DNA of 64,000 nucleotides from Doryteuthis pealeii (taxonomy: Eukaryota; Mollusca; Cephalopoda; Myopsida; Loliginidae), in assembly GCA_023376005.1 (NCBI GenBank), contig CM042145.1, forward strand, positions 15,560,482 through 15,624,481. The letters run 5' to 3'. Below are positions 24,158 to 34,500 of the stretch, one piece after another. A program made the translations under genes and the position numbers. The notes below the pieces were generated by a model. That model was given only the letters and a program-made list of their open reading frames with translations. It was not told the origin of the DNA and made no database searches. Every line of letters begins with the position of its first letter. Position 1 is the first letter of the stretch.

Positions 24158-24797
24158 TCAGCATAATAATCAACATCTATTAATAATGGAGATTCACTTC
24201 CGGTTTTGTCTGTAACAAAAACTACGTCACTGTTTACGTCACATTACCCAAAATCGTCATAACATAGAATAAATACACTCAAAATTTGACCATGCAATGT
24301 TAGACAGTCCTCATTGGTTTTTTAAATAAGTTTTAATAAATACACACCTGGTATTATCTATCTATATATAGTTTGTTTTATTTTAATATATATTTAAAGT
24401 TATCAGAACTAAGTTTCCATTTCAAATTTTTTAATTTTTTACTCCTTTAATAAATTTATTTTATTTTTTACTCCTTTAATAAATTTGATGATTTTACTTT
24501 ACTTATGATACAAACTCTCTGATATTAAATTTTCAACTCCCATCCCCTCAGGCAATATTTATTTTACACCGCCCAGAGGGCGTTTTTTTTTATTTTGCTA
24601 GTAATATGAATAAATATAACACATTTAGGGTTTCTATTAGAGGAGGTCTAAAAATATGCAATGAACTAAGACATTAGATCTGTTTGCATATCTCAAGTAA
24701 TAAATCTGAAGAATTTTATTTAAGAAAAATATTCTTAACTAAAGATCAAATTTATCTCTGGTATAAAAGGAGGAAGAAGATACCCATTAAGATTAAC
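24158..24797. other. No supported gene
   Basis: AT-rich DNA with a short tandem repeat of a TTTAATAAATTT-type unit near 24440-24485. Confidence 0.5.
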
Positions 24798-24820
24798 ACA
24801 CACACACACACACACACGTG

Positions 24821-24858
<38 letters not shown>

Positions 24859-24882
24859 TATACACATACACACACACACACT
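24798..24882. repeat. (AC)n microsatellite
   Basis: Three AC runs are separated by two copies of CACGTGTATACAC. This palindromic interruption suggests tandem duplication of the microsatellite unit. Confidence 0.95.
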
Positions 24883-25720
24883 AAAAAAGGGTTAAAAAAA
24901 AGACAAAAAAAAGGTTTAAATTATCACTGATTATTTGTTTAACTCTTAACATCCTATACCCCCTCATTCCACCCGGCCGGAGGTCACATTTGTTTTCCTA
25001 ATCTACCCCAAACTGTTACATAATTATTAGATACCTAATATTTATGGCAATAGTGTAGAAATCAAAATGGCCGTTATAAGCTACAGCCCACGGCATTGAA
25101 GGATGAGTGACAAGGCTTGACCTCAGTCCTAACCTTCCGGTGGATACCGTGAGAACTGGTAGAGAGGACCCTCTCTTCCGGTTTAGATAGTAAGTAAGTT
25201 TCAGTCAGTTAGAAGTAGGAGCCGAGCTCGTAGGATGTAAGTCTCACATGCGCAGATGTCTGGGTTGGGGATTGAAAATAAAGTAACATCAAAGTAAATC
25301 GAAGTCTTGTGTTTATTACCTAAAAACTAACAATGACACAGGGCTTCTGATAAGGAAAAATCCCTAACAGAAACCAGACCCGAAGTCCCCAAGAAAGTCC
25401 AGACCTTAGAAGAGACCAGACCAAGTCAAGATGATAGAAGATAGAACCAAAGCCGGCCAGAAGAAAATATGACCAGAAGTAAGAAGTAAGAAAGGGTATA
25501 TAGAACAAAAACGATAGCCTTTGTTTAAATGTAATATTAAACATATTTAAAAGTCTTTAATTTAAGGGAAATAATTCTGGTAACTTTAAAATAAAAAGGC
25601 CATTTTTAGCCATTTTTTGATATATCCTTATAGGAACAGGGCTCTGAAATTATCAACAGGATGTTAAGAATTAAATTACAATCACCATGAAAAAGACGAC
25701 CCCCCCCCCCAAAAAAAAAA
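24883..25720. other. No supported gene
   Basis: A mixed segment; 25080-25320 and 25350-25520 are more GC-rich and hold a GAAAATAAAGTAAC block and a GTATATAGAAC TATA-like block, suggestive of a decayed LTR, but ends could not be fixed. A C/A homopolymer junction lies at about 25698-25722. Confidence 0.4.
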
Positions 25721-25806
25721 AATTTGCCTTCTCCTTGGTTGGAAGAATTCACTCATCTAAACAATGCCAACAGGGATTTAACATTTTTGAAAAAAGGACA
25801 AAATAT
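25721..25806 (+). pseudogene. Possible hAT/ZBED-type transposase remnant
   Basis: The plus frame here reads WLEEFTHLNNANRDL and KKGQNIF. The pattern (adjacent Leu/Phe, HLN-LN, then GQNIF) resembles the stretch before the C-terminal dimerisation region of ZBED-like hAT transposases, typically LADIF..LN.LN..LQG..QNI. The match is short, there is no catalytic residue, and the frame is cut by the MITE at 25815. This is tentative. Confidence 0.35.
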
Positions 25807-25814
25807 ATTTAAAC

Positions 25815-26338
25815 CAGTGGTTCCCAACGTGGGACATACACCCCCACAAGGGGGCAATTTGATTTTTAAGGGGGGTGGGGCAATCGAGACTAACAAGGTC
25901 TTGGTCCAGATATAGAATTTTTCTCTCTCTATTATTTTCTGTCTTTTGTTTTTTTATTTCATTTTTACTTTTCATGGATGACTTGTTCTTTTGAAGCTTG
26001 TTTAAACCAAGGTATTTGGCGTTTTAAGCTTCTTCAGCTCAAACGGAGTTCACTTTTTAAATTATGTCGGTATCAGCCATACAGCAAGGGAGTCTATCCC
26101 CTTTTCCCTAGTGCTAGACCAAGAGAATGTTTTTCGCAACTGAGGTGGAGCACCACCTACCATCAGCTCCTCACTTTATTGCACAGATCCCTGTGCTACT
26201 CTTACTCTGAGTTGGCGAGGGCCGGTGTCAAGACCGGAACCTTATGGTTCTTAGTCGGGCCACACCTATGGGGGGGGGGCATCAGATTTTAGAGGAGATT
26301 AGGTAGGGCATGGGAAAAAAAAAGGTTGGGAACCCCTG
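25815..26338. mobile_element. hAT-type MITE with 8-bp target duplication
   Basis: The left end is CAGTGGTTCCCAACGTGGG; the right end, read inward, is CAGGGGTTCCCAACC. The flanks are ATTTAAAC (25807-25814) and ATCTAAAC (26339-26346), a 7/8 match and the 8-bp length expected for hAT. The ends are followed by G-rich blocks (CAAGGGGGCAATTTG) typical of this MITE type. A family 1 SINE (26065-26261) is nested inside. No transposase is present. Confidence 0.85.
26065..26261 (-). mobile_element. SINE family 1, nested in the hAT MITE
   Basis: The body matches 23887-24157 (GGGGATAGACTCCC, GGTAGGTGGTGCTCC). The tRNA head at the 26261 side is truncated and altered, keeping only GACTAAGAACCATAAGGTTC and GGTCTTGACACCGG. 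It must be younger than the MITE it interrupts. Confidence 0.75.
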
Positions 26339-26867
26339 ATCTAAACACCATTTTATACTGACCTTTGGCTACTTTTAAAACTGATGATAATTCCTTAATT
26401 AAACTTGGTGAATTAGGAAATTTCTTTACGACTGCCTTGGCCAAAACATGGAGAAATGTGGTTTTGTTGTCTGAGGTTTTTGTATTGTCAATCTATAGAC
26501 AAAAAAAAAAAAAAAATGAAAAGATAAAAATTCATCATTATGTAATATTGTGTCACTATAAATTTTTTTGCTCCTGGTTGTACATAGGTGCAATAATGCA
26601 TATGCATGTAGGTGCAAACTTGTCTATATGAGAGGTATATCATCTCTTATTATAATGGAGATTTTGCTTTCTGTCTGTCGTAACAGAAACTATGTCACTG
26701 CTTATGTTAGATAATACTCTCAGAAATTGTGTAAGTTTATCAATGAGTTTTTGATTTATAGTGAAAATCTTTAATACATAGAATAAATCTAATTTATTAA
26801 CAATGTCTCTATGAAAATCTGAGTTAGTTTTAGATTTGTCTTAAAACATCCCATGTTATTAGTGCAG

Positions 26868-27150
26868 TATTTACCACGTACCTCACGTATACAGGTTAGG
26901 CACAAGGCCCAATTAGGATGGGACCACCCACAAGCCGTGAGTCATGGGTGGCGAGTGCAAAAACGGCATTGATCTTGTCGGCATTCCCCCTCAAGGAGGT
27001 GCCTCAGGCACTAGGCAATAAACCCAGCCCTGCCCCTTTAAATCGAGGGGGCAGGTGTTGCCTGGGAGGATAGCCCCCTGGGATCAATGCTGTTAATTAT
27101 CACTAATAGTCTAGTGGCCGTATCCACCAGACCCTGCCCCGGAGGACAGG
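26868..27150 (+). repeat. GC-rich dispersed repeat, second good copy
   Basis: It matches 22583-22866 block by block in the same order and orientation, with the same CCTGCCCCTTTAAATCGAGG hairpin half. It lies in AT-rich DNA. Confidence 0.75.
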
Positions 27151-27557
27151 TTCTTAGTGCATTTAAAATCCTGCAATGTATATAATTAAGAACTAAAGGT
27201 TTACACAATGTATGGTATGGTTAATTTGCCTACGCAGTGTCAATGTACACCTGCATTTTCCAGGTGTCAAAGGTCAGTTCAATGCGTTCCAGGCAATATG
27301 CTGTTTTTATTTTCAGGCCAATGTTTGACACTCATGCATTTCCTGAACCCACGCGCCAGTCATCTGCACCTGGTTTCCGGGTGCAAACTTGTTGATCAGG
27401 CAGTATATTACAGATGGTGCTCATGGTGGAGAGATTGCAAAATACATATAATCCATAATGTTTTTTACATGCAAAGATGGCAATAATTTAAGGAAAATAA
27501 TCTTGAATATTCCTGTATAATTCAAATTTTTTCTTTTCTCCTACAAAGATTTTATTT
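27151..27557. other. No supported gene
   Basis: A 92-codon plus frame at 27208-27486 has no recognisable domain and no splice context. Confidence 0.4.
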
Positions 27558-28080
27558 GGTGGTTTAATGGTTATTGTCGTATGAAATGATCATGGCGACC
27601 GAAGTTCAAATCCTGAATGAGGCTGTTTGCATTTCACATCGTGCTAATACCCTTGGGAAAGGTATGAATCCAACAATTCTCTATCCAGCTATATAGGTAA
27701 ATAGCCAGGTAGACTGGGCACTTTAACTTTGATATGGCAGCCGGTCTAAAAGAAGGAAAACTCTAAATTCAAAGCTCTGCTTAACTCTTTGCCTACCAAA
27801 TTTCCCTGACAGCTGTACTAGATTTTCTTTTTTTACCTGTATGATGGAATATTTCAAAGTTCACTATCTATTCACCTCAGAACTCATTCTGTTCAAATAA
27901 AGACCTATTATTATTGTAATCTGAGTCCTTCTGCTCAATTATAATAAACTTATCATTAGTTTTTGTACTTTGGATTGCAGTGATGGGAAAGCTGCTGTAA
28001 GCAGTTTAAAGAAGGCAAAAAGTTAAAAATTGACCTTGTGTTATATCCTACATGTGTGGAGGGGTTGGGTAAATAAATAC
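27558..28080 (+). mobile_element. SINE family 2 related, degraded
   Basis: The head near 27558 has an A-box-like TGGTTTAATGGTTATTG and a B-box-like GAAGTTCAAATCC. The segment ends near 28030-28080 with AAAAATTGACCTTGTG and TATATCCTAC, the family 2 tail seen at 52075 and 52750. The middle (27800-28000) resembles 41810-42010 (CTGTATGATTGGATATTTCAAAG-like), so the copy may be composite. Confidence 0.5.
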
Positions 28081-28149
28081 AAAGTTTTTATTTTTATTTT
28101 TATTTATTTTTTTAAAAAATGAACATACACACATACAGATTCTGAGTAT

Positions 28150-28445
28150 TTTTATTTGGTTGTTTAGAAAATAATGTTTGATTACACATTTAAATGTAAA
28201 ATAAGCCATTATTTTTCAAACAGCCTAATATTATTTTATTTATTTGGTTGTTTATGATAAAAGGGGCACACAAAAACTTTTATCATAGTCTTTCGAGACT
28301 GAATTGCCAATGAAGCCATTATTTTTCAAACAGCCAAATATTATTTTATTTATTTGGTTGTTTAGAAAATAATGTCTGATTAGACATTCAAATATAAAAT
28401 AATCCATTATTTTTCAAACAGCCTAATATTATTATTATTTTTTTT
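28150..28445. repeat. AT-rich tandem repeat
   Basis: The unit CCATTATTTTTCAAACAGCC with ATTATTTTATTTATTTGGTTG occurs three times (near 28206, 28315 and 28405), with an unrelated segment inserted between the first two units. Confidence 0.8.
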
Positions 28446-28489
28446 AATGGAAGCAATACAATTTCAAGTTATCTCAGCTATTAATTTAC

Positions 28490-28576
28490 CTGTGTTAAGA
28501 ATGAGATTCGGAAACCAGACGCATCAGAAAGTCTTTCATTTCCTCGATTTAAGTAATTGCCCATGAGAAGAATCAG
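28490..28576 (-). CDS. Formin FH2 exon 9 (GNYLN exon)
   Basis: 87 bp, phase 0 to 0, with acceptor AATTTCAG and donor ACACAG|GTAAAT. It encodes LILLMGNYLNRGNERLSD and GFRISFLTQ. GNYLN is the FH2 signature in the post region. The next FH2 block expected (T-x-T-V-D-G-K) was not found below 28490. Confidence 0.9.
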
Positions 28577-31500
28577 CTGAAATTTAAAAATCCAATATTA
28601 AAAAAAAAAAGGTATGAGATTAATATTCATGTAAGTGATGCAGTCATACATTTTTAGGCAGACAATAAATAATTATCTCCCTTAGAGAATGGGTGTGTTC
28701 GTTGGGTGCCTCATGGGGTTTCACATGACAGTCCCAGAAGACTATTTGCAACCCTGTTTGTCAGGGAGTGGTGGAGCTATATGATGATATTAACCACTCT
28801 TTTCAAGTAAACCTTTTTCCATTTTATTTCCCCTTTTCAGCATTGCACTATAAGTAGCACTCATTTTTTGTTTGTTTTTGTCTTCATTTAAAAAATGGAA
28901 ACTGTTAAAAAATTTAGTTATTTTCAATTCTTTTTTTTTTCTGTTTAAATCCATCTCTAATATGCTTGGTTGGCAATCTTTAGTTTCTTACCTGTAAAAT
29001 GTTGGTGAGTAACTGACTTGTTCGAAGTTCCAAAGATGCAGATTTTATGTTTGCAATAATCTAAAAGATAAAAGTTAAAAATAGATAAAATAAGTTTGTT
29101 TGATTTTTGGCTTTTTTGAAAATTAATAATCTAAAAGATAATTTTTTTGAAAATTAATAATCTAAAAGATAAAGGTTAAAAATAGATAAAATAAGTTTGT
29201 TTGATTTTTGGCTTTTTTGAAAATTTAATTGATTGATTGATTTAACAGCATGTCAGCCCATCAAACCGGTTGTCATACCAAGTTTAAAGAGCCATGCCGT
29301 AGTGGTTAGGGAATCGCATACACTTTATGTTTATATAATAATAATATCTTTTCAGCTAGTATATTAGGTCTGAGACCTGTCAGCTGTTCCTTGCAAATAT
29401 TCATTTTAAATCTACTGAATATTTAATGTCATTCCACAGATTATCCAACTTTGCCTTGAAGGAGTTTAGAGATGGGGCATTCACTACTGATGAAGGTAGT
29501 TTATTCCATGTATTCACCACTCTGTAGCTAAAATAATTTTGTCTTGCGTTTGCTTTACAAGATTTTTTAAGGAGTTTTAATTTATGTCCCCTTGTATAGG
29601 TATTTTGAGCAATGTTTAGTAGGTCAGAGTTCGCTGAATAGAAACCATGCGTGTATTTGTAGGCTTGAGTAATAAAAGGAAATCAATCTGACAGTATGTG
29701 GAGAAAGGTAGACAAACACAGGATTTTGTACTGGATGGATGTTTATTATAGGTAGTGATGTCGACGTTATAATGTTTTGGTCTGTTAGACCTTCTTTAGG
29801 ACACGAGCTGAGTTCTTGTATTGAAGGAGTCACTTACTGATAGTTGGGGGGCAACTCCTCCCCCACTTAATGGACAGAGACACTGTGCATCTAGTCCATC
29901 TTTTGTGGATGCTAGACCAGAGAGAGAGAGAGATAGCTTCCCGGGCTGAGTTTAAATACCCAGCTAGTAGTGCCACCTAGTCATGAAAACCTGGTAGCAA
30001 GGGAAGATAACCCTTTTGGACACATGTCCATCCCAGCAGGGGCAGACAATCGCTACAATTGTATCAAGAAATTTTAAAGTCCTTACTGTTTTTAATACTT
30101 CTGCTCGGTCCGTGAAATTGGCTTTGAAAATCAACGCTTTTATTCGATCCTTATAATTTGGAATCTTAATCATCTGCAAAAAAAAAAACAAAGCAAAATT
30201 TATTGATTGAGTGGACCTGGGAGTAATGGCAATGAAGGGGTACTCCACCTATCCCCAGAACTGTAGTGTCAGAATTTTATCCATTATCCTTGAATTTACT
30301 TTATTTATTAAATTGTAATAAACAGCAAGACAAGAAAAAACCTTTTGTAATGACAAAAAATTACACCGATAGACTTTGGAAAGCTTTATTCTACTTAGAA
30401 TAATTGGTACACTTATTGAGAGTTTATATAGTCTACTATTCGCTAGAGGGTTTTCCAAAATGGAGGTAATCATAAAGTAGGGGGGTAACTCTCAATTACT
30501 TATTATACCTTTACAAAGGCTTTAATAAACAAAGTGGCCAACGCCAAGTTAGAAAAGAACACAAAACCAAAAAGAGGCAATAAATATATATAGAACAAGA
30601 GAGTTCCAAGGGAGGTAAGAATTATATGAGTTTCAAATTGAGGGAAGTAATTCATCTGACATTTACCTCATATGTAAACAAATCTGCTTGGTTTAAATCT
30701 TTGGTTTTTCCTCTGAGGTTTTCATATTCTTGAAGCTGAAAAATTATGATTTTTGTATTAAAAAAAGCAGAAATAAAAAGAGAAGACATAAGAAAATGAA
30801 CATCAAATCAAGCTAAACAAGTTGACAATAACTACTGTAGTGAGTTTGATATTCATTAGATGACCCATATATGTGTCACTGTAGCAAATTAGTAAAATTC
30901 TACCTGTTTGCCCACATTGTTTATTGATCACAGCATGTGAGATGGTGATCTTCTTGGTTCCTGCATCACGTGACCAAAAAGGACTCCTGATGCAGGAGAT
31001 TACCCAAACCCTGTGACAAGGGAGACTACTCCATTTAGTCCCTTACACCATTTTTAGCAGTATCGAAATGTAAAGAATGCCGAAAAAAAAAATAAACATG
31101 AGTTGAGAATGTAGCAAATTTTAGTTTATATTTTCTTCAGAAATCCAATTTCAATTCTTTCGGCAAGTTTCAATTCGAGTCGACAGGGCAGCCTAATGTT
31201 GATATCAGCCAGACAACGAGGAGTCTATCCCTTTTCACTAGAGCTAGACCAAGGAGATTATTATAGCATCTGAGGTGGAATGCCACACCTACCATCAGCT
31301 CCTCACTTTACCGCATGGATTCCTGTCCTACTTATACACTTATTTGGTGTGGGCCGGTATCAAACTTTGTGATCCCTAGGTGGACGCTCTACTGACCGAG
31401 CTAAACCGGCCCTTAGATTGTTGTATAATAGTTAAAATCCTCTCTAATATTCTTAGTAAAAGTAATACATCTTAGTCTATGAAGGTTGGTACAAGGTCTG

Positions 31501-34500
31501 TGTTCAGGAGGTCTCACAAAGTAATGTGGCTTCCAGTAGAAGGAATATGACTCACCAATTAAAAATCAACTGCTTATATAATGAATCTGAACATTAGCTA
31601 CATAAATGAGAGTAACCTCTCCTTGTTTCTTTCACTTTGAGGAAGCCGTGTGTTTTTTTGTAAAAACACGGATTTTTCGACAAAGGGCCGGTTTAGCTCA
31701 GTCGGTAGAGCCTCGGACTAGAATCCTCGGGGTTCCGGGTTGGATACTGGCCCTCGCCAATTCAGTGTATGAATAGCACAGGGATCTGTGCGGTAAAGTG
31801 AGGAGCTGATGGTAGGTGTGGTGCTCCACCTCAGATGCCAAAACAATCTCATTGGCCTAGCGCTATTTAGAATGGGATAGTCTCCCTTGCTGTCTGGCTG
31901 ATCCTGACTTTAGGGCGTCCCGTTTACTTTACTTTATACTTTTCTGATATACAGGTACTCTCATAGAAATATTAACATCTTTTTTTTTTTAAATCTCCTG
32001 TGGGAGATTCTAAGCATATGTTGACAGGGATGGTGAACATATGGAGACTGTTTGAAAATATATTAAATGTATTCCTATAAGGGTGTTAACATTTTTAAAT
32101 CAATTTAAAACACACGGCTTCCTTAAAGTGAAAGAAACAATTTTCATAATACACCAAATACCCCTTGAAATGTCTAATCATACTTCGGTTACAGAAATGC
32201 CATCACAGTTACATTTGGAGTTGAATATTTTCTTGAAGCCTAATAATAATTGTTTGTAGAATGAAGTTGGTCGGTTGGATTTTATGGCATGTCAACCCTT
32301 TTTGGGTTATTTTATGCCAAGATGTTTTGTTTTATTCATTATTATATTCACCAGGAGTTAGCTAAAATTTTGATTGTTAAACCTGGTAGAACTAGCTAAA
32401 AATCCCAGCAAATGTATAAGAAAGTCAGTTAAATATAGCTAAAAAGATGAGGACAATAGTCAGAGATGTGTAAATAATCATCTTAATCTTAGAAATTTTG
32501 ACAGATATTTGAAATCTGCCCAAATTTTTGAGATGTGATATTTTAATGGCTGGTTATATTCTAGGCAGAACCCTGAAGATATTTTATTTACAGCAAAAAT
32601 TCTATATATTGACTAAAACCAATTCCAAAGAGAACTAATATCATTTCAAGAATATTCTTCTCCAAATCCGTTCTGCAGAAAGGTAAAACCTGCCAAATGG
32701 GTCTACCTGTTGCATGCACCTGGGTGGCGATCCGCAATGCCTGAGGCTGAGCTGGTGGCTGAGCTGTCTGTGACCTGGGTACTATGTAGTCCCATGATTT
32801 GCAATACTCCACTTTGGCCCTTACTCGTACTAGAAGAATAGTCAAAGAGACTCCATCTGATTAATCGACTTGTCATATCAAGCCCTAGCAACTATATGAT
32901 AGTCCAGGTATAACATTAAACCAAATAAACAAACCAATCTTTTCTAAATGCTATAGTTAAATATTATTTCCTTACCTCAGTTTTATTTGGGGCATAAGCA
33001 AGCAGCTGTTGAAGAAGTTCCACAGTCAGAACAGATTCATCTACTTTCAAAATGGCGTTTTTTATGTCGGACATAGAAAGCTTCAAATGGCCCAAAAGAA
33101 TAGCTGATAGAATAAATAAAAAAGATATTATTCAGCTTTAAAAAGAACAAACCCTCATCTGTTTGGGCATCCAGTGAGAATCAAACTCACTAACAATGGT
33201 CAGCAAATCTAGCTTGCTAACCATTACCCATGTGAAATGCCCTTGTGATAAATTAAGCCAATATATTTTTTGTATAAAAGCCATATAAAAATTGATCATT
33301 ATTAAATCAAATGAATTTCTTAGCAAGTAATATAGTAAGTTTTATGAACAAAATATTTTCTTTCTAAGTTTTTCTAGCATAGAGAAGCTGGCTTGAAGAT
33401 TTTAATTTATATCTTATATAAATGTAATGATTGTAATGATGTATGTGTTCCTTTATATGTAACTTTTCTATAATGTTCTGAACTTTTTGTAGTCTTACCC
33501 AACTGATGAAGTAAAACAAGTGAGTGATACTCCTTCAGATTATCACTTTGCCAAAGAAGAATTGGATAAAGAATTGGCCAAAGTTTCATCAAGTGGAAAG
33601 GATGACTTAATTCATCCACTTAAAGTGGTAAGTCCTTTCTTTAATTATTTTTGCAATATTTGAATCATCAGTTTACTTTACCACTTAAATATTCCAAATT
33701 TATTTATGCTCTATTTCTGTTCTGGAATGTTGTGATGAAGTAGTGGTTTGTGTGTTCGTTTGACTTGTGAAAGTTATCAGTGAGGTTCTAACTCCTTTGC
33801 TAGTCCTACCAAACTGGACAGTTTTCAGATTAGAGAGTAAACTAAACCAAGTATTTGATCCTCAAAATTCAGAGTTAGGCTTTAGGCCAACAGCTCTATC
33901 CTATTACAGAAACTGATGAAAAATAAATGGGATCAAGTCTCCAATAAGCACCCTAGCTCATCAAGGTTCACATTCTAACTCGTTTACAGTAAGTTCCGCT
34001 TCAAACATTTGGAAACAAACCAACAGACAATTTTTTGCATTTATAATGTATTTGACAAAAAACAAATTTTACTAATTGTGTGATACTATTTCTGAACAAC
34101 ATCCTTTTATTCTAATAAACATAAAAAGTATTTTGTAAATAAGACTGTATTTTTATTTAAATAAGCCTACCTGTTTTTTTTTTCTGATTAAATAAAGAAA
34201 AACGTGTCTTTCATTATTTTTTTTTGTAATCTATTGTAAGTTGAAAAATATTCATAAACATCTGATTATGATATTATTGTGTTAGTATAGCATTTAATTC
34301 TAAGACTAACAGCAACAAATAAATGAATTAAAACTTAGTTTAATTATAACAATTTATTAAAGAACAAATAAAACAATGAGTAACTATATAAAGTCCTTCT
34401 TGTGTATAGAGTTAAGTTCGAGGACTTACCGGTGTGATGGAGAAGATATCTGGTATCTTAGTGATTTTAGGAGAGAATTTTAGGTCAATGTCTTGTTGGA

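Noticed and set aside
24684..24884. Frame with THTHTH repeats
   Set aside because: It is translation of an AC microsatellite.
28090..28445. CRISPR-like spaced repeats
   Set aside because: The units are AT-rich, few and imperfect, in a eukaryotic intergenic setting; they are tandem duplication products.
31685..31757. Apparent tRNA gene
   Set aside because: The A-box is good, but the acceptor stem does not close, the B-box is altered and the downstream body is shared by three other copies, so it is a SINE head.
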